DNA from: an uncultured Eubacteriales bacterium
Lineage (GTDB): Bacteria; Bacillota; Clostridia; Lachnospirales; Lachnospiraceae
DNA length: 6,357 nt
Reading direction: 5' to 3'
NCBI GenBank assembly: GCA_900321505.1
Contig: ONWK01000204.1
Span: 1 to 6,357 of the forward strand
The position numbers and the translations under genes were made by a program. Shown one piece after another: positions 1 through 5,069 of the stretch (the first letter of the stretch is position 1; every line of letters begins with the position of its first letter). Under the pieces are notes generated by a model. It made no database searches. It was given only the letters and a program-made list of their open reading frames with translations, and was not told the origin of the DNA.

Positions 1-1
1 C

Positions 2-325
2 GACCTTACACAGATGACCTTCGGTTTCTCACGTGATGATGCAGGCAAGTTCCTGGAAGCATACTATGACACCAAGATCTTCGAGAATGATCCCTTCGCT
101 AAGCTGGATCAGACAGGTGTTGGCAAGCTGATGGAAATGGCTATCAAGCTTGGCAAGCCGGTTAATCCGAAGCTTCACGTAGGTATCTGCGGCGAGCACG
201 GTGGAGATCCTTCATCCGTTGAGTTCTGCCATAAGATCGGTCTTGATTATGTATCCTGCTCACCCTTCCGTGTACCTGTTGCACGTCTTGCAGCAGCTCA
301 GGCAGCGATCGCTGAGGAGAGCTAA
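2..325 (+). CDS. ppdK: Pyruvate, phosphate dikinase, C-terminal end (5' truncated by the window)
   Basis: This is the last 107 residues of pyruvate phosphate dikinase, which interconverts ATP + pyruvate + Pi with AMP + phosphoenolpyruvate + pyrophosphate in the cytoplasm. In anaerobes it often works in a PPi-linked glycolysis. The frame is open from base 2 and begins with the conserved DLTQMTFGFSRDD segment. The C-terminal PEP/pyruvate-binding barrel follows, with GICGEHGGDPSS and then YVSCSPFRVP. The cysteine of the latter corresponds to the catalytic acid/base Cys known from the Clostridium symbiosum enzyme (about 874 residues). Only about one eighth of the protein is visible; it ends naturally at TAA 323-325. 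An intrinsic terminator follows 32 nt after the stop codon, so it is transcriptionally separate from the downstream operon. PEP synthase shares the fold, but the CSPFRVPVARLAAAQ ending fits PPDK better. Identity is close to certain. Confidence 0.96.
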   Translation, partial: DLTQMTFGFSRDDAGKFLEAYYDTKIFENDPFAKLDQTGVGKLMEMAIKLGKPVNPKLHVGICGEHGGDPSSVEFCHKIGLDYVSCSPFRVPVARLAAAQAAIAEES

Positions 326-357
326 GATATAGGTCTTATCTGACTATAGATAAAAAG

Positions 358-392
358 ATCCCCCTGAAGGTTTATCCCGATGGGGGATTTTT
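358..392 (+). terminator. Intrinsic terminator of ppdK
   Basis: A 7-bp GC-rich stem pairs ATCCCCC (358-364) with GGGGGAT (382-388) across a 17-nt loop and runs into a T tract (388-392). An A tract at 352-356 can extend the pairing. It sits just after the ppdK stop and before the next promoter, as expected for a rho-independent terminator. Confidence 0.85.
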
Positions 393-424
393 GATATTGA
401 ACATACCATTTTCTTTATGATTTG

Positions 425-453
425 TTGATGTTTTTTACATCATATGCTATGAT
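425..453 (+). promoter_or_regulatory. Sigma-A-type promoter with extended -10 for the LicD/ATP-grasp operon
   Basis: A TTGATG -35 box (425-430) lies 17 bp upstream of a TATGAT -10 box (448-453). The -10 is preceded by TGC (445-447), giving the TGnTATnnT extended form. The spacer is T-rich. Transcription would start near 460, leaving a leader of about 30 nt before the first ATG at 491. It is the only good promoter match found upstream of the six-gene run. No operator or riboswitch is evident in the short leader. Confidence 0.7.
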
Positions 454-490
454 TAGGGAGATTTTTATTAGAACCGGGAGATGTGGATAA

Positions 491-1324
491 ATGTATGATC
501 AGGAAGAAATAAAGAAGATCTATCTTGATATGGCGCTGAAGCTGGATGAGGTATGCGCAAGGCATGGTTTACGGTATTATCTGGCCTTCGGAAGCTGCAT
601 CGGCGCGGTAAGGCATAAGGGATTTATTCCATGGGATCATGATCTCGATGTGCTGATGCCGGTCAGGGATGCATATAAGCTGATCAGATATCAGAAGGAA
701 TTCGGCGACAGATACTTTGTCCAGTGCAAGAAGACGGATCCGGAATACGGCTCCATAGCCTTCAAGATCAGGGATTCCGAAACTGCGCTGATCTGGCCCG
801 GTTATGAAAAGATGAAATTCAACCAGGGCATCGGGATGGATATTTATCCCTTCTATGAAGCGCCCCGTACAAAGGTCGGACTGCTCATAAATATCTGGCG
901 TTCCCATATTTACAGAGCACTTGCCATCGGAAATAATCCGGTATGGAGCGGCGGAATGGAGGAGAAGATAACCAGGGTCATCCAGAAGCTGTATCCCGGA
1001 AAACGCGGAGAGAAGAAGATGCATAAGATACTTCACCAGCTGGCGCGGGTGAAGGGGAAGGAGATCCTGGACTATTACGGACTGGATGTGACTCTCTGCA
1101 GTGCCATCACCTATCCGAAGGAATGGTTCGGCGAGCCGAAGAGGATGCCTTTTGAGGGGCATATGCTGAATGTTCCCACGGAACCGGAAAAATATCTGGC
1201 TAAGCGTTACGGCAAGGATTTTATGACGCCTCCTCCGGTTGAAAAACAGAAAAATGAGCTGGATTATCCCGGACTTATCGTGGATACAAAAAAATCATAC
1301 CGTGAATATCTGTCCGGTAATTAA
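491..1324 (+). CDS. LicD-family phosphotransferase 1 (nucleotidyltransferase fold)
   Basis: A 277-residue cytoplasmic LicD-family protein. Characterised LicD enzymes transfer phosphocholine from CDP-choline to lipopolysaccharide or teichoic acid; many homologues have unknown donors. The N-terminal signature is present: FGSCIGAVRHKGFIPWDHDLDV at about residues 33-54 contains the nucleotidyltransferase GS (34-35) and the metal-binding acidic cluster D49/D51/D53. GIGMDIYPF (113-121) supplies the likely third catalytic aspartate, D117. The C-terminus has YGKDFMTPPP (240-249), a tail motif shared with the second LicD downstream. An oddity is histidine at residue 50, where the family usually reads DDD. 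ATG 491 is preceded in frame by TAA (488-490), so the start cannot lie much further upstream. GGGAG at 476-480 is a somewhat distant ribosome binding site. It is first in the operon, 15 nt before the ATP-grasp gene. The family is clear; substrate and acceptor are unknown. Confidence 0.9.
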   Translation: MYDQEEIKKIYLDMALKLDEVCARHGLRYYLAFGSCIGAVRHKGFIPWDHDLDVLMPVRDAYKLIRYQKEFGDRYFVQCKKTDPEYGSIAFKIRDSETALIWPGYEKMKFNQGIGMDIYPFYEAPRTKVGLLINIWRSHIYRALAIGNNPVWSGGMEEKITRVIQKLYPGKRGEKKMHKILHQLARVKGKEILDYYGLDVTLCSAITYPKEWFGEPKRMPFEGHMLNVPTEPEKYLAKRYGKDFMTPPPVEKQKNELDYPGLIVDTKKSYREYLSGN

Positions 1325-1339
1325 AAGGAAAAAGCAGTT

Positions 1340-2290
1340 ATGAAGATCATTTTTACAAGTGTCGGGAGACGGGTTGAGCTTATGCAGGCCTTCAGGCGTG
1401 CTGCGGACGCGCTTTCGATGGAGCTTGAGATATATGGCGCGGATATGGATGAAACTGCGCCTGCGCTGCAGTTCTGCGATCATTTTATAAAGGTTCCCGC
1501 CATAAGAGATGAGGCATATATTCCTTTTCTTCTGGATGTCTGTTCCAAAGAAAAGATGGATGCGCTCATTCCGACTATAGATACGGACCTCATGATCCTT
1601 TCTGAGAATAAGGAACGCTTTGAGGAGATCGGGACAAAGGCATTTATCAGTGCACCGGAAAAGATAGCCGTATGCAGGGATAAACGTTTTACGGCGGAGT
1701 ATTTCCATTCGGTGGGGCTGTACAGTCCGGATCCGGTGGATAACGTGGATGAATATAATGGCGGTTTTCCGGCCTTTATCAAGCCCAAGGACGGAAGCTC
1801 AAGCATATTTGCCTATAAGGCTTCGGATCAGAAGGAATTAAGGGAGCTGGCAGGCCGGGTGCCCGATTACGTGATCCAGCCATTTGTTAAGGGTACGGAG
1901 TATACCATAGATATATTCTGTGACTATGACGGAAAACCTGTATATATCACTCCAAGGATAAGACTAGCAGTCAGAGCAGGTGAGGTATTAAAGACCCGCA
2001 TCGATCTGAAGGAGGATATGGTAGAGGATATGATGAAGCTGACAGCGGATTACCGTCCCTGCGGTGCCATCACGGTTCAGCTTATTCGTGAAGATGATAC
2101 CGGAAAAAATATGTATATCGAGATCAATCCCAGGTTCGGCGGCGGAGCTCCCATAAGCATGCTGGCAGGAGCCGACAGTGCTTCGGCCCTTCTCAGGATA
2201 CTTGGGGGAGAGCAGCTCTCATTTATACCCGATGCTGCATTAAACGGCAGTACCTACAGCCGTTTTGACCAGACGGTAAGAGTGGACTGA
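1340..2290 (+). CDS. ATP-grasp ligase, carbamoyl-phosphate-synthase/PylC-like
   Basis: A 316-residue single-chain ATP-grasp protein. Such enzymes activate a carboxylate as an acyl phosphate using ATP and couple it to an amine or other nucleophile. The N-terminus (MKIIFTSVGRRVELMQAF) is a Rossmann-like pre-ATP-grasp domain of the type seen in CarB- and PylC-related proteins, running to about residue 105. The ATP-grasp core follows. FIKPKDGSSS (147-155) carries the nucleotide-binding lysines, VIQPFVKGTEYT (178-189) the adenine hinge and E187, and IEINPRFGGG (260-269) the Mg-binding E261 and N263. The core looks intact. No biotin carboxylase or CPSase oligomerisation domain is present. AAAGGA at 1324-1329 serves as the ribosome binding site. 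It lies between LicD 1 and a HAD phosphatase with short gaps. Substrates cannot be read from the sequence; amide-bond or acyl-phosphate formation for a surface substituent is inference. Confidence 0.9.
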   Translation: MKIIFTSVGRRVELMQAFRRAADALSMELEIYGADMDETAPALQFCDHFIKVPAIRDEAYIPFLLDVCSKEKMDALIPTIDTDLMILSENKERFEEIGTKAFISAPEKIAVCRDKRFTAEYFHSVGLYSPDPVDNVDEYNGGFPAFIKPKDGSSSIFAYKASDQKELRELAGRVPDYVIQPFVKGTEYTIDIFCDYDGKPVYITPRIRLAVRAGEVLKTRIDLKEDMVEDMMKLTADYRPCGAITVQLIREDDTGKNMYIEINPRFGGGAPISMLAGADSASALLRILGGEQLSFIPDAALNGSTYSRFDQTVRVD

Positions 2291-2314
2291 TAAAAGCAGG
2301 TGTAAGGAGCGTCA

Positions 2315-2950
2315 ATGGAAGAGATTCAGCGCATACCCGAACTGAAGCGGTTTGAACCCGGGTACAGAGGGATAATATTTGATCTCGATGATACGCTGTA
2401 TAATGAGATCGATTATATCCGCAGCGGATATCATGCCGTGGCGGAGGAATATCCGGATAAGGAGGGACTGGCGGAGCTTCTGTGGGAGGCTTACACAAAA
2501 GGGCAGAAGGCCTTTGATACGGTCTTTCCTGCAGTCGGTCTGGAACAGGATGATATCATGAAGGCTGTCCGGATCTACAGGGATCATTTCCCGTCACTTA
2601 CGCTCAGCAGCGAAGTATATGAATATGTCGTATCTCTCAGGAAGACACACCGTATCGGGATAATCACCGACGGACGTCCGGAGGGTCAGAGGCAGAAGAT
2701 ACAGGCGCTGGGACTGGACAGGATTTTTTCATGGGATGATATAATAATTACGGATGAACTGGGAGGGATATCCTTCAGAAAGCCAAATCCGGCGGCATAT
2801 AAAATGCTGCAGGAACGCTGGGGTCTTCCTTTCCGTGAAATGTTATATGTGGGCGATAATCCGGCTAAGGATTTTATCGCTCCGCAGCAGCTCGGTATGG
2901 GTGCTGTACGGATAATGAACAAGGAGGGCGTATATTGGAACAGGAGTTGA
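2315..2950 (+). CDS. HAD-superfamily hydrolase (probable phosphatase, C1 cap)
   Basis: A 211-residue haloacid dehalogenase-type hydrolase with all four motifs. Motif I is DLDDT (D23 nucleophile, D25 acid/base), motif II ITDG (T118), motif III the lysine in FRKPNP (K156), and motif IV VGDNPAKDF (D181 and D186 for Mg). Residues about 30-105 between motifs I and II form a helical C1 cap, as in phosphoglycolate phosphatase-like enzymes, so a small phosphorylated metabolite is the likely substrate. About 17 residues precede the usual HAD start. A strong TAAGGAG (2303-2309), 5 nt before ATG 2315, supports this start. The 3' end overlaps the following LicD gene by 16 nt, implying translational coupling. 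Next to an ATP-grasp enzyme it may dephosphorylate that enzyme's substrate or product; this is inferred from position only. General housekeeping phosphatase activity is the alternative. Confidence 0.9.
   Translation: MEEIQRIPELKRFEPGYRGIIFDLDDTLYNEIDYIRSGYHAVAEEYPDKEGLAELLWEAYTKGQKAFDTVFPAVGLEQDDIMKAVRIYRDHFPSLTLSSEVYEYVVSLRKTHRIGIITDGRPEGQRQKIQALGLDRIFSWDDIIITDELGGISFRKPNPAAYKMLQERWGLPFREMLYVGDNPAKDFIAPQQLGMGAVRIMNKEGVYWNRS
2921..2927 (+). promoter_or_regulatory. Perfect Shine-Dalgarno fixing a TTG start for LicD 2
   Basis: AAGGAGG matches the anti-Shine-Dalgarno completely and stands 7 nt before TTG 2935, inside the 3' end of the HAD gene. No ATG in this frame has a comparable site nearby; the next in-frame ATG is at 2983, inside the conserved N-terminal helix. 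Confidence 0.8.
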
Positions 2951-3720
2951 TCCGGGAATCTGACCGGTACGGTACTACGGAAATGCAGCAGAAGCTTCTT
3001 CCGATGATGAAGGAATTTGATGCATTGATGAGGGAGAATGAGATCAGCTATACACTCTGCGGGGGTGCCATGCTGGGAGCCGTAAGAAACGGCAGATTCA
3101 TTCCGTGGGATGATGATCTGGATATAATGGTGGATCGCGAGAATTATATAAAGCTTCTGAGAATGTTCCACGATCCCGGAAAAAGGGGTAACTTCCGGAT
3201 ATTTGATAAGCTGTGGGTATACCGTATAGTAAAAAAGGAAAACTATAAGGCCGCTAAAAAGGGTGATGAGGCAGTACCCACCATTGACGTATTCGTTATG
3301 GATCCCTGTCCGAAAGCAAAATGGAAGAAAAGCACCAAGATATTACTGATAAGGCTGCTGCAGGGCATGATGCATACGGAGCTTAATCTGGAAGGCTTCA
3401 GTGCATTTCATAAGGTTTTACTTGCAGGTACCTATTACTTCGGAAAGCTTTTTACAAAGCGCTTCAAGTTCAGAGTCTACGACAGGCTCGAACAGCTCTG
3501 GAGCAGTGAAAAAGGTTATAAGCTGGGAGGTTACAACGATCTTTTTAAAAACCTTCCGCACGAATATGATCCGGATCTGATGGATCATATCAAGTATATA
3601 ACGCTGGAGGGGATGCAGCTTCCTATCCCTGAGAACTATGATCCTTTCCTGCGGGAATCATACGGTGATGACTATATGACACCTCCGCCGGAGAAGGACC
3701 GGATACCTATACATCTTTAG
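2935..3720 (+). CDS. LicD-family phosphotransferase 2, TTG start
   Basis: A 261-residue LicD-family enzyme with the canonical catalytic motif. GGAMLGAVRNGRF (43-55) is followed by IPWDDDLDI, with D59/D61/D63 as metal ligands, and PTIDVFVMD (115-123) provides the likely third aspartate, D118. The C-terminus YGDDYMTPPPEK (243-254) matches the tail motif of LicD 1. Outside these motifs the two differ widely, so they are paralogues with probably different donors or acceptors, not a recent duplication. A basic, aromatic segment (about residues 125-185, many K/R) could help it sit near the membrane or an anionic polymer, but there is no signal peptide and no convincing membrane helix. It starts at TTG 2935 with AAGGAGG 7 nt upstream and overlaps the HAD gene by 16 nt, implying coupled translation. 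The expected role is phospho-substituent transfer to a surface polymer; the exact group is unknown. Confidence 0.9.
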   Translation: MEQELIRESDRYGTTEMQQKLLPMMKEFDALMRENEISYTLCGGAMLGAVRNGRFIPWDDDLDIMVDRENYIKLLRMFHDPGKRGNFRIFDKLWVYRIVKKENYKAAKKGDEAVPTIDVFVMDPCPKAKWKKSTKILLIRLLQGMMHTELNLEGFSAFHKVLLAGTYYFGKLFTKRFKFRVYDRLEQLWSSEKGYKLGGYNDLFKNLPHEYDPDLMDHIKYITLEGMQLPIPENYDPFLRESYGDDYMTPPPEKDRIPIHL

Positions 3721-3737
3721 AAAAACTATAATTAATT

Positions 3738-3743
3738 GGGGAG
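3738..3743 (+). promoter_or_regulatory. Ribosome binding site deciding the ATG 3751 start
   Basis: GGGGAG lies 7 nt upstream of ATG 3751. An in-frame TTG at 3736 would add five residues (MGRKA) but overlaps this site and has no ribosome binding site of its own, so ATG 3751 is preferred. Confidence 0.75.
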
Positions 3744-3750
3744 AAAAGCT

Positions 3751-4251
3751 ATGCCGAAACTTTATATCAAAGCAAACGATCTCGAAGAACTTGATTCCGT
3801 AAAGATTTTCAATGACAGAGGAAAAGAGGTTTATTATACAAGGGATGACTTTATAGCTACAGGACACCGTATCAAGATATTCCTGGCAGATACCATTTCC
3901 GAGTGCGCATATGTTCAGGAGAAGTATGACCGTCTGGGGGATACACGTTTCGAATTTGCAAGCAAGGATAAATTCGGTACGGTTTCAAGAGATCCCATGT
4001 CCCGTATGGCAAGATATATCGTTGATTACGATGAAGCATGGGAGATAGTAGGAGATGCCTATATCTGGAAATACTCCGTATACCGCGGAGCTCTCAGGAT
4101 CATAGATGTAAGAAGCGAGCCCTATCTGATCCCGGGGCAGGCTCTTAACCTTACGCCGACTCACATCCTTACTTTTGATACAGAGTCGGATGTCCTTATC
4201 GGACTTACTTTTGTACTTGCCATCTATGCATTGAACAAGTACAGATACTAA
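3751..4251 (+). CDS. LURP-one-related / tubby-C-terminal-like protein (putative)
   Basis: A 166-residue soluble protein. The pattern resembles the bacterial LURP-one-related (LOR) family, whose fold is related to the tubby C-terminal domain and phospholipid scramblases. It opens with MPKLYIKAN, continues with successive short beta strands separated by turns (FNDRGKEVYYT, HRIKIFLAD, ARYIVDY), then has the WEIVGDAYIWKYSVYRG segment (97-113). It closes with a hydrophobic helix VLIGLTFVLAIYAL (148-161), which in this fold is buried inside the barrel and is not a membrane anchor. No catalytic residues are recognisable. Bacterial LOR proteins have no settled biochemical function; lipid or phosphoinositide binding is known only for tubby-like relatives. 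It lies 30 nt after LicD 2 and 27 nt before the LUD gene, so it is probably co-transcribed. The assignment rests on pattern recognition and needs a profile search. The coding sequence itself is firm. Confidence 0.62.
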   Translation: MPKLYIKANDLEELDSVKIFNDRGKEVYYTRDDFIATGHRIKIFLADTISECAYVQEKYDRLGDTRFEFASKDKFGTVSRDPMSRMARYIVDYDEAWEIVGDAYIWKYSVYRGALRIIDVRSEPYLIPGQALNLTPTHILTFDTESDVLIGLTFVLAIYALNKYRY

Positions 4252-4278
4252 AGATACCGGGGCCGAAAGGAGAATACC

Positions 4279-4908
4279 ATGAATCCGAATATTGCAAAAA
4301 GAAATGAGCTTCTTTCGGAAAAGGTGATAAATGGTCTTAATTCAAGAAATATGACCGGATATTACGCACCGACAAAGGAGGAGGCTCTTAAGAAAGCGCT
4401 TTCCCTGATCCCTGAAGGAAGCTCCGTTACCATGGGCGGCGCAATGAGCGCGCATGAGATCGGACTTGTAGATGCGCTTAAGGAAGGAAACTATGATTTC
4501 ATCGACAGGGATGCATATGAGGATAAAAGGAAGGCAATGCTCATGGCATATGATGCGGATTTCTTCCTCTCAAGCTGTAACGCAATTACCGAAGATGGAA
4601 TACTGGTAAACATCGATGGAAATTCAAACAGGGTTTCGGCTATAGCACAGGGACCGCGCAAAGTTCTTTTCATAGTAGGTATGAACAAGGTGTGCGATGA
4701 TGTGGACGGTGCCATAAAACGTGCGAGAAATGTGGCGGCGCCCATCAATGCACAGCGCTTCGATATAGCGACACCCTGTAAGAAGACGGGCTCCTGCATG
4801 GACTGCAAGTCGCCTGATACGATATGCTGTCAGTTCCTGATCACAAGATTTTCAAGGCATAAGGACAGAATACATGTGATCCTTGTAGGAGAGGATCTGG
4901 GATTCTGA
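4279..4908 (+). CDS. LUD-domain protein (LutC/YkgG-like) with C-terminal cysteine cluster
   Basis: A 209-residue single-domain LUD (DUF162) protein. The family signature is visible. VTMGGAMSAHEIGL (50-63) is a glycine-rich phosphate- or nucleotide-binding-like segment. NAITEDGILVNIDGNSNRVS (101-120) followed by GPRKVLFIVGMNKV (125-138) matches the LutB/LutC core. LUD proteins of the lut operon take part in L-lactate oxidation with iron-sulfur partners, but neither lutA nor lutB is next door, so a lactate role is not supported. The C-terminus has a cluster C167-x5-C173-x2-C176-x6-C183-C184, with C139 nearby, suggesting a metal or Fe-S site. Annotation pipelines usually call such stand-alone proteins 'lactate utilization protein'. 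AAAGGAG (4266-4272) lies 6 nt before ATG 4279. It is the last gene of the operon, ahead of a strong terminator. Family is confident, function unknown. Confidence 0.85.
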   Translation: MNPNIAKRNELLSEKVINGLNSRNMTGYYAPTKEEALKKALSLIPEGSSVTMGGAMSAHEIGLVDALKEGNYDFIDRDAYEDKRKAMLMAYDADFFLSSCNAITEDGILVNIDGNSNRVSAIAQGPRKVLFIVGMNKVCDDVDGAIKRARNVAAPINAQRFDIATPCKKTGSCMDCKSPDTICCQFLITRFSRHKDRIHVILVGEDLGF

Positions 4909-4909
4909 C

Positions 4910-4942
4910 GGAAAATTTACATTCGTGATTTTTAAGTTTTCC
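4910..4942 (+). other. AT-rich hairpin directly after the LUD stop codon
   Basis: GGAAAATTTA (4910-4919) pairs with TAAGTTTTCC (4933-4942) over 10 bp with one U-G wobble and a 13-nt loop, starting 2 nt after the stop. It has no T tract behind it, so it is not a terminator on its own. It could protect the mRNA 3' end or be fortuitous. Confidence 0.35.
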
Positions 4943-4962
4943 CAGGTGTGCCGATCAGATAC

Positions 4963-5015
4963 AAAAAAGAATAACCGGTCCGGAATGCATGTACTCCGGA
5001 TCGGTTATTCTTTTT
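4963..5015. terminator. Strong bidirectional intrinsic terminator between convergent genes
   Basis: A 16-bp stem (4969-4984 with 4995-5010) has a single G-T wobble at 4978/5001 and a 10-nt loop. It is flanked by six A (4963-4968) on the left and five T (5011-5015) on the right. Read on the plus strand it ends the LicD/ATP-grasp operon; read on the minus strand it ends the membrane-protein gene whose stop is at 5070-5072. Confidence 0.93.
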
Positions 5016-5029
5016 GCATGATGATAAAG

Positions 5030-5056
5030 GTGTCAAGGGGTGACTTGGGGACGGAG
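5030..5056. repeat. Possible dispersed GGGGACGG-type intergenic motif
   Basis: The segment holds two imperfect tandem 10-mers, TGTCAAGGGG (5031-5040) and TGACTTGGGG (5041-5050), which agree at 7 of 10 positions, followed by ACGGA. TGTCAAGGGGACGG-like strings recur between genes in many Clostridia as far as I recall, sometimes near REP-associated transposases. Only one copy is in this window, so its repeat nature cannot be shown here. It lies between the bidirectional terminator and the 3' end of the minus-strand gene. Confidence 0.35.
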
Positions 5057-5069
5057 CATAGTTTTTTTA

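Noticed and set aside
328..348. TATAG/CTATA inverted repeat after the ppdK stop
   Set aside because: It is only 5 AT-rich base pairs with an 11-nt loop, too weak to call; the real terminator follows at 358-392.
569..1162. Long minus-strand reading frame opposite LicD 1
   Set aside because: It is antisense to a gene with clear LicD motifs, has no ribosome binding site or recognisable domain, and is a codon-bias shadow.
2686..3171. Minus-strand reading frame across the HAD/LicD 2 junction
   Set aside because: It lies opposite two genes with intact catalytic motifs and shows no protein-family signature.
3727..3732. TATAAT just upstream of the LURP-one-like gene as an internal promoter
   Set aside because: The -35 position (about 3704-3709) reads TACCTA, a poor match, and transcription would start at or inside the ribosome binding site 3738-3743, leaving almost no leader.
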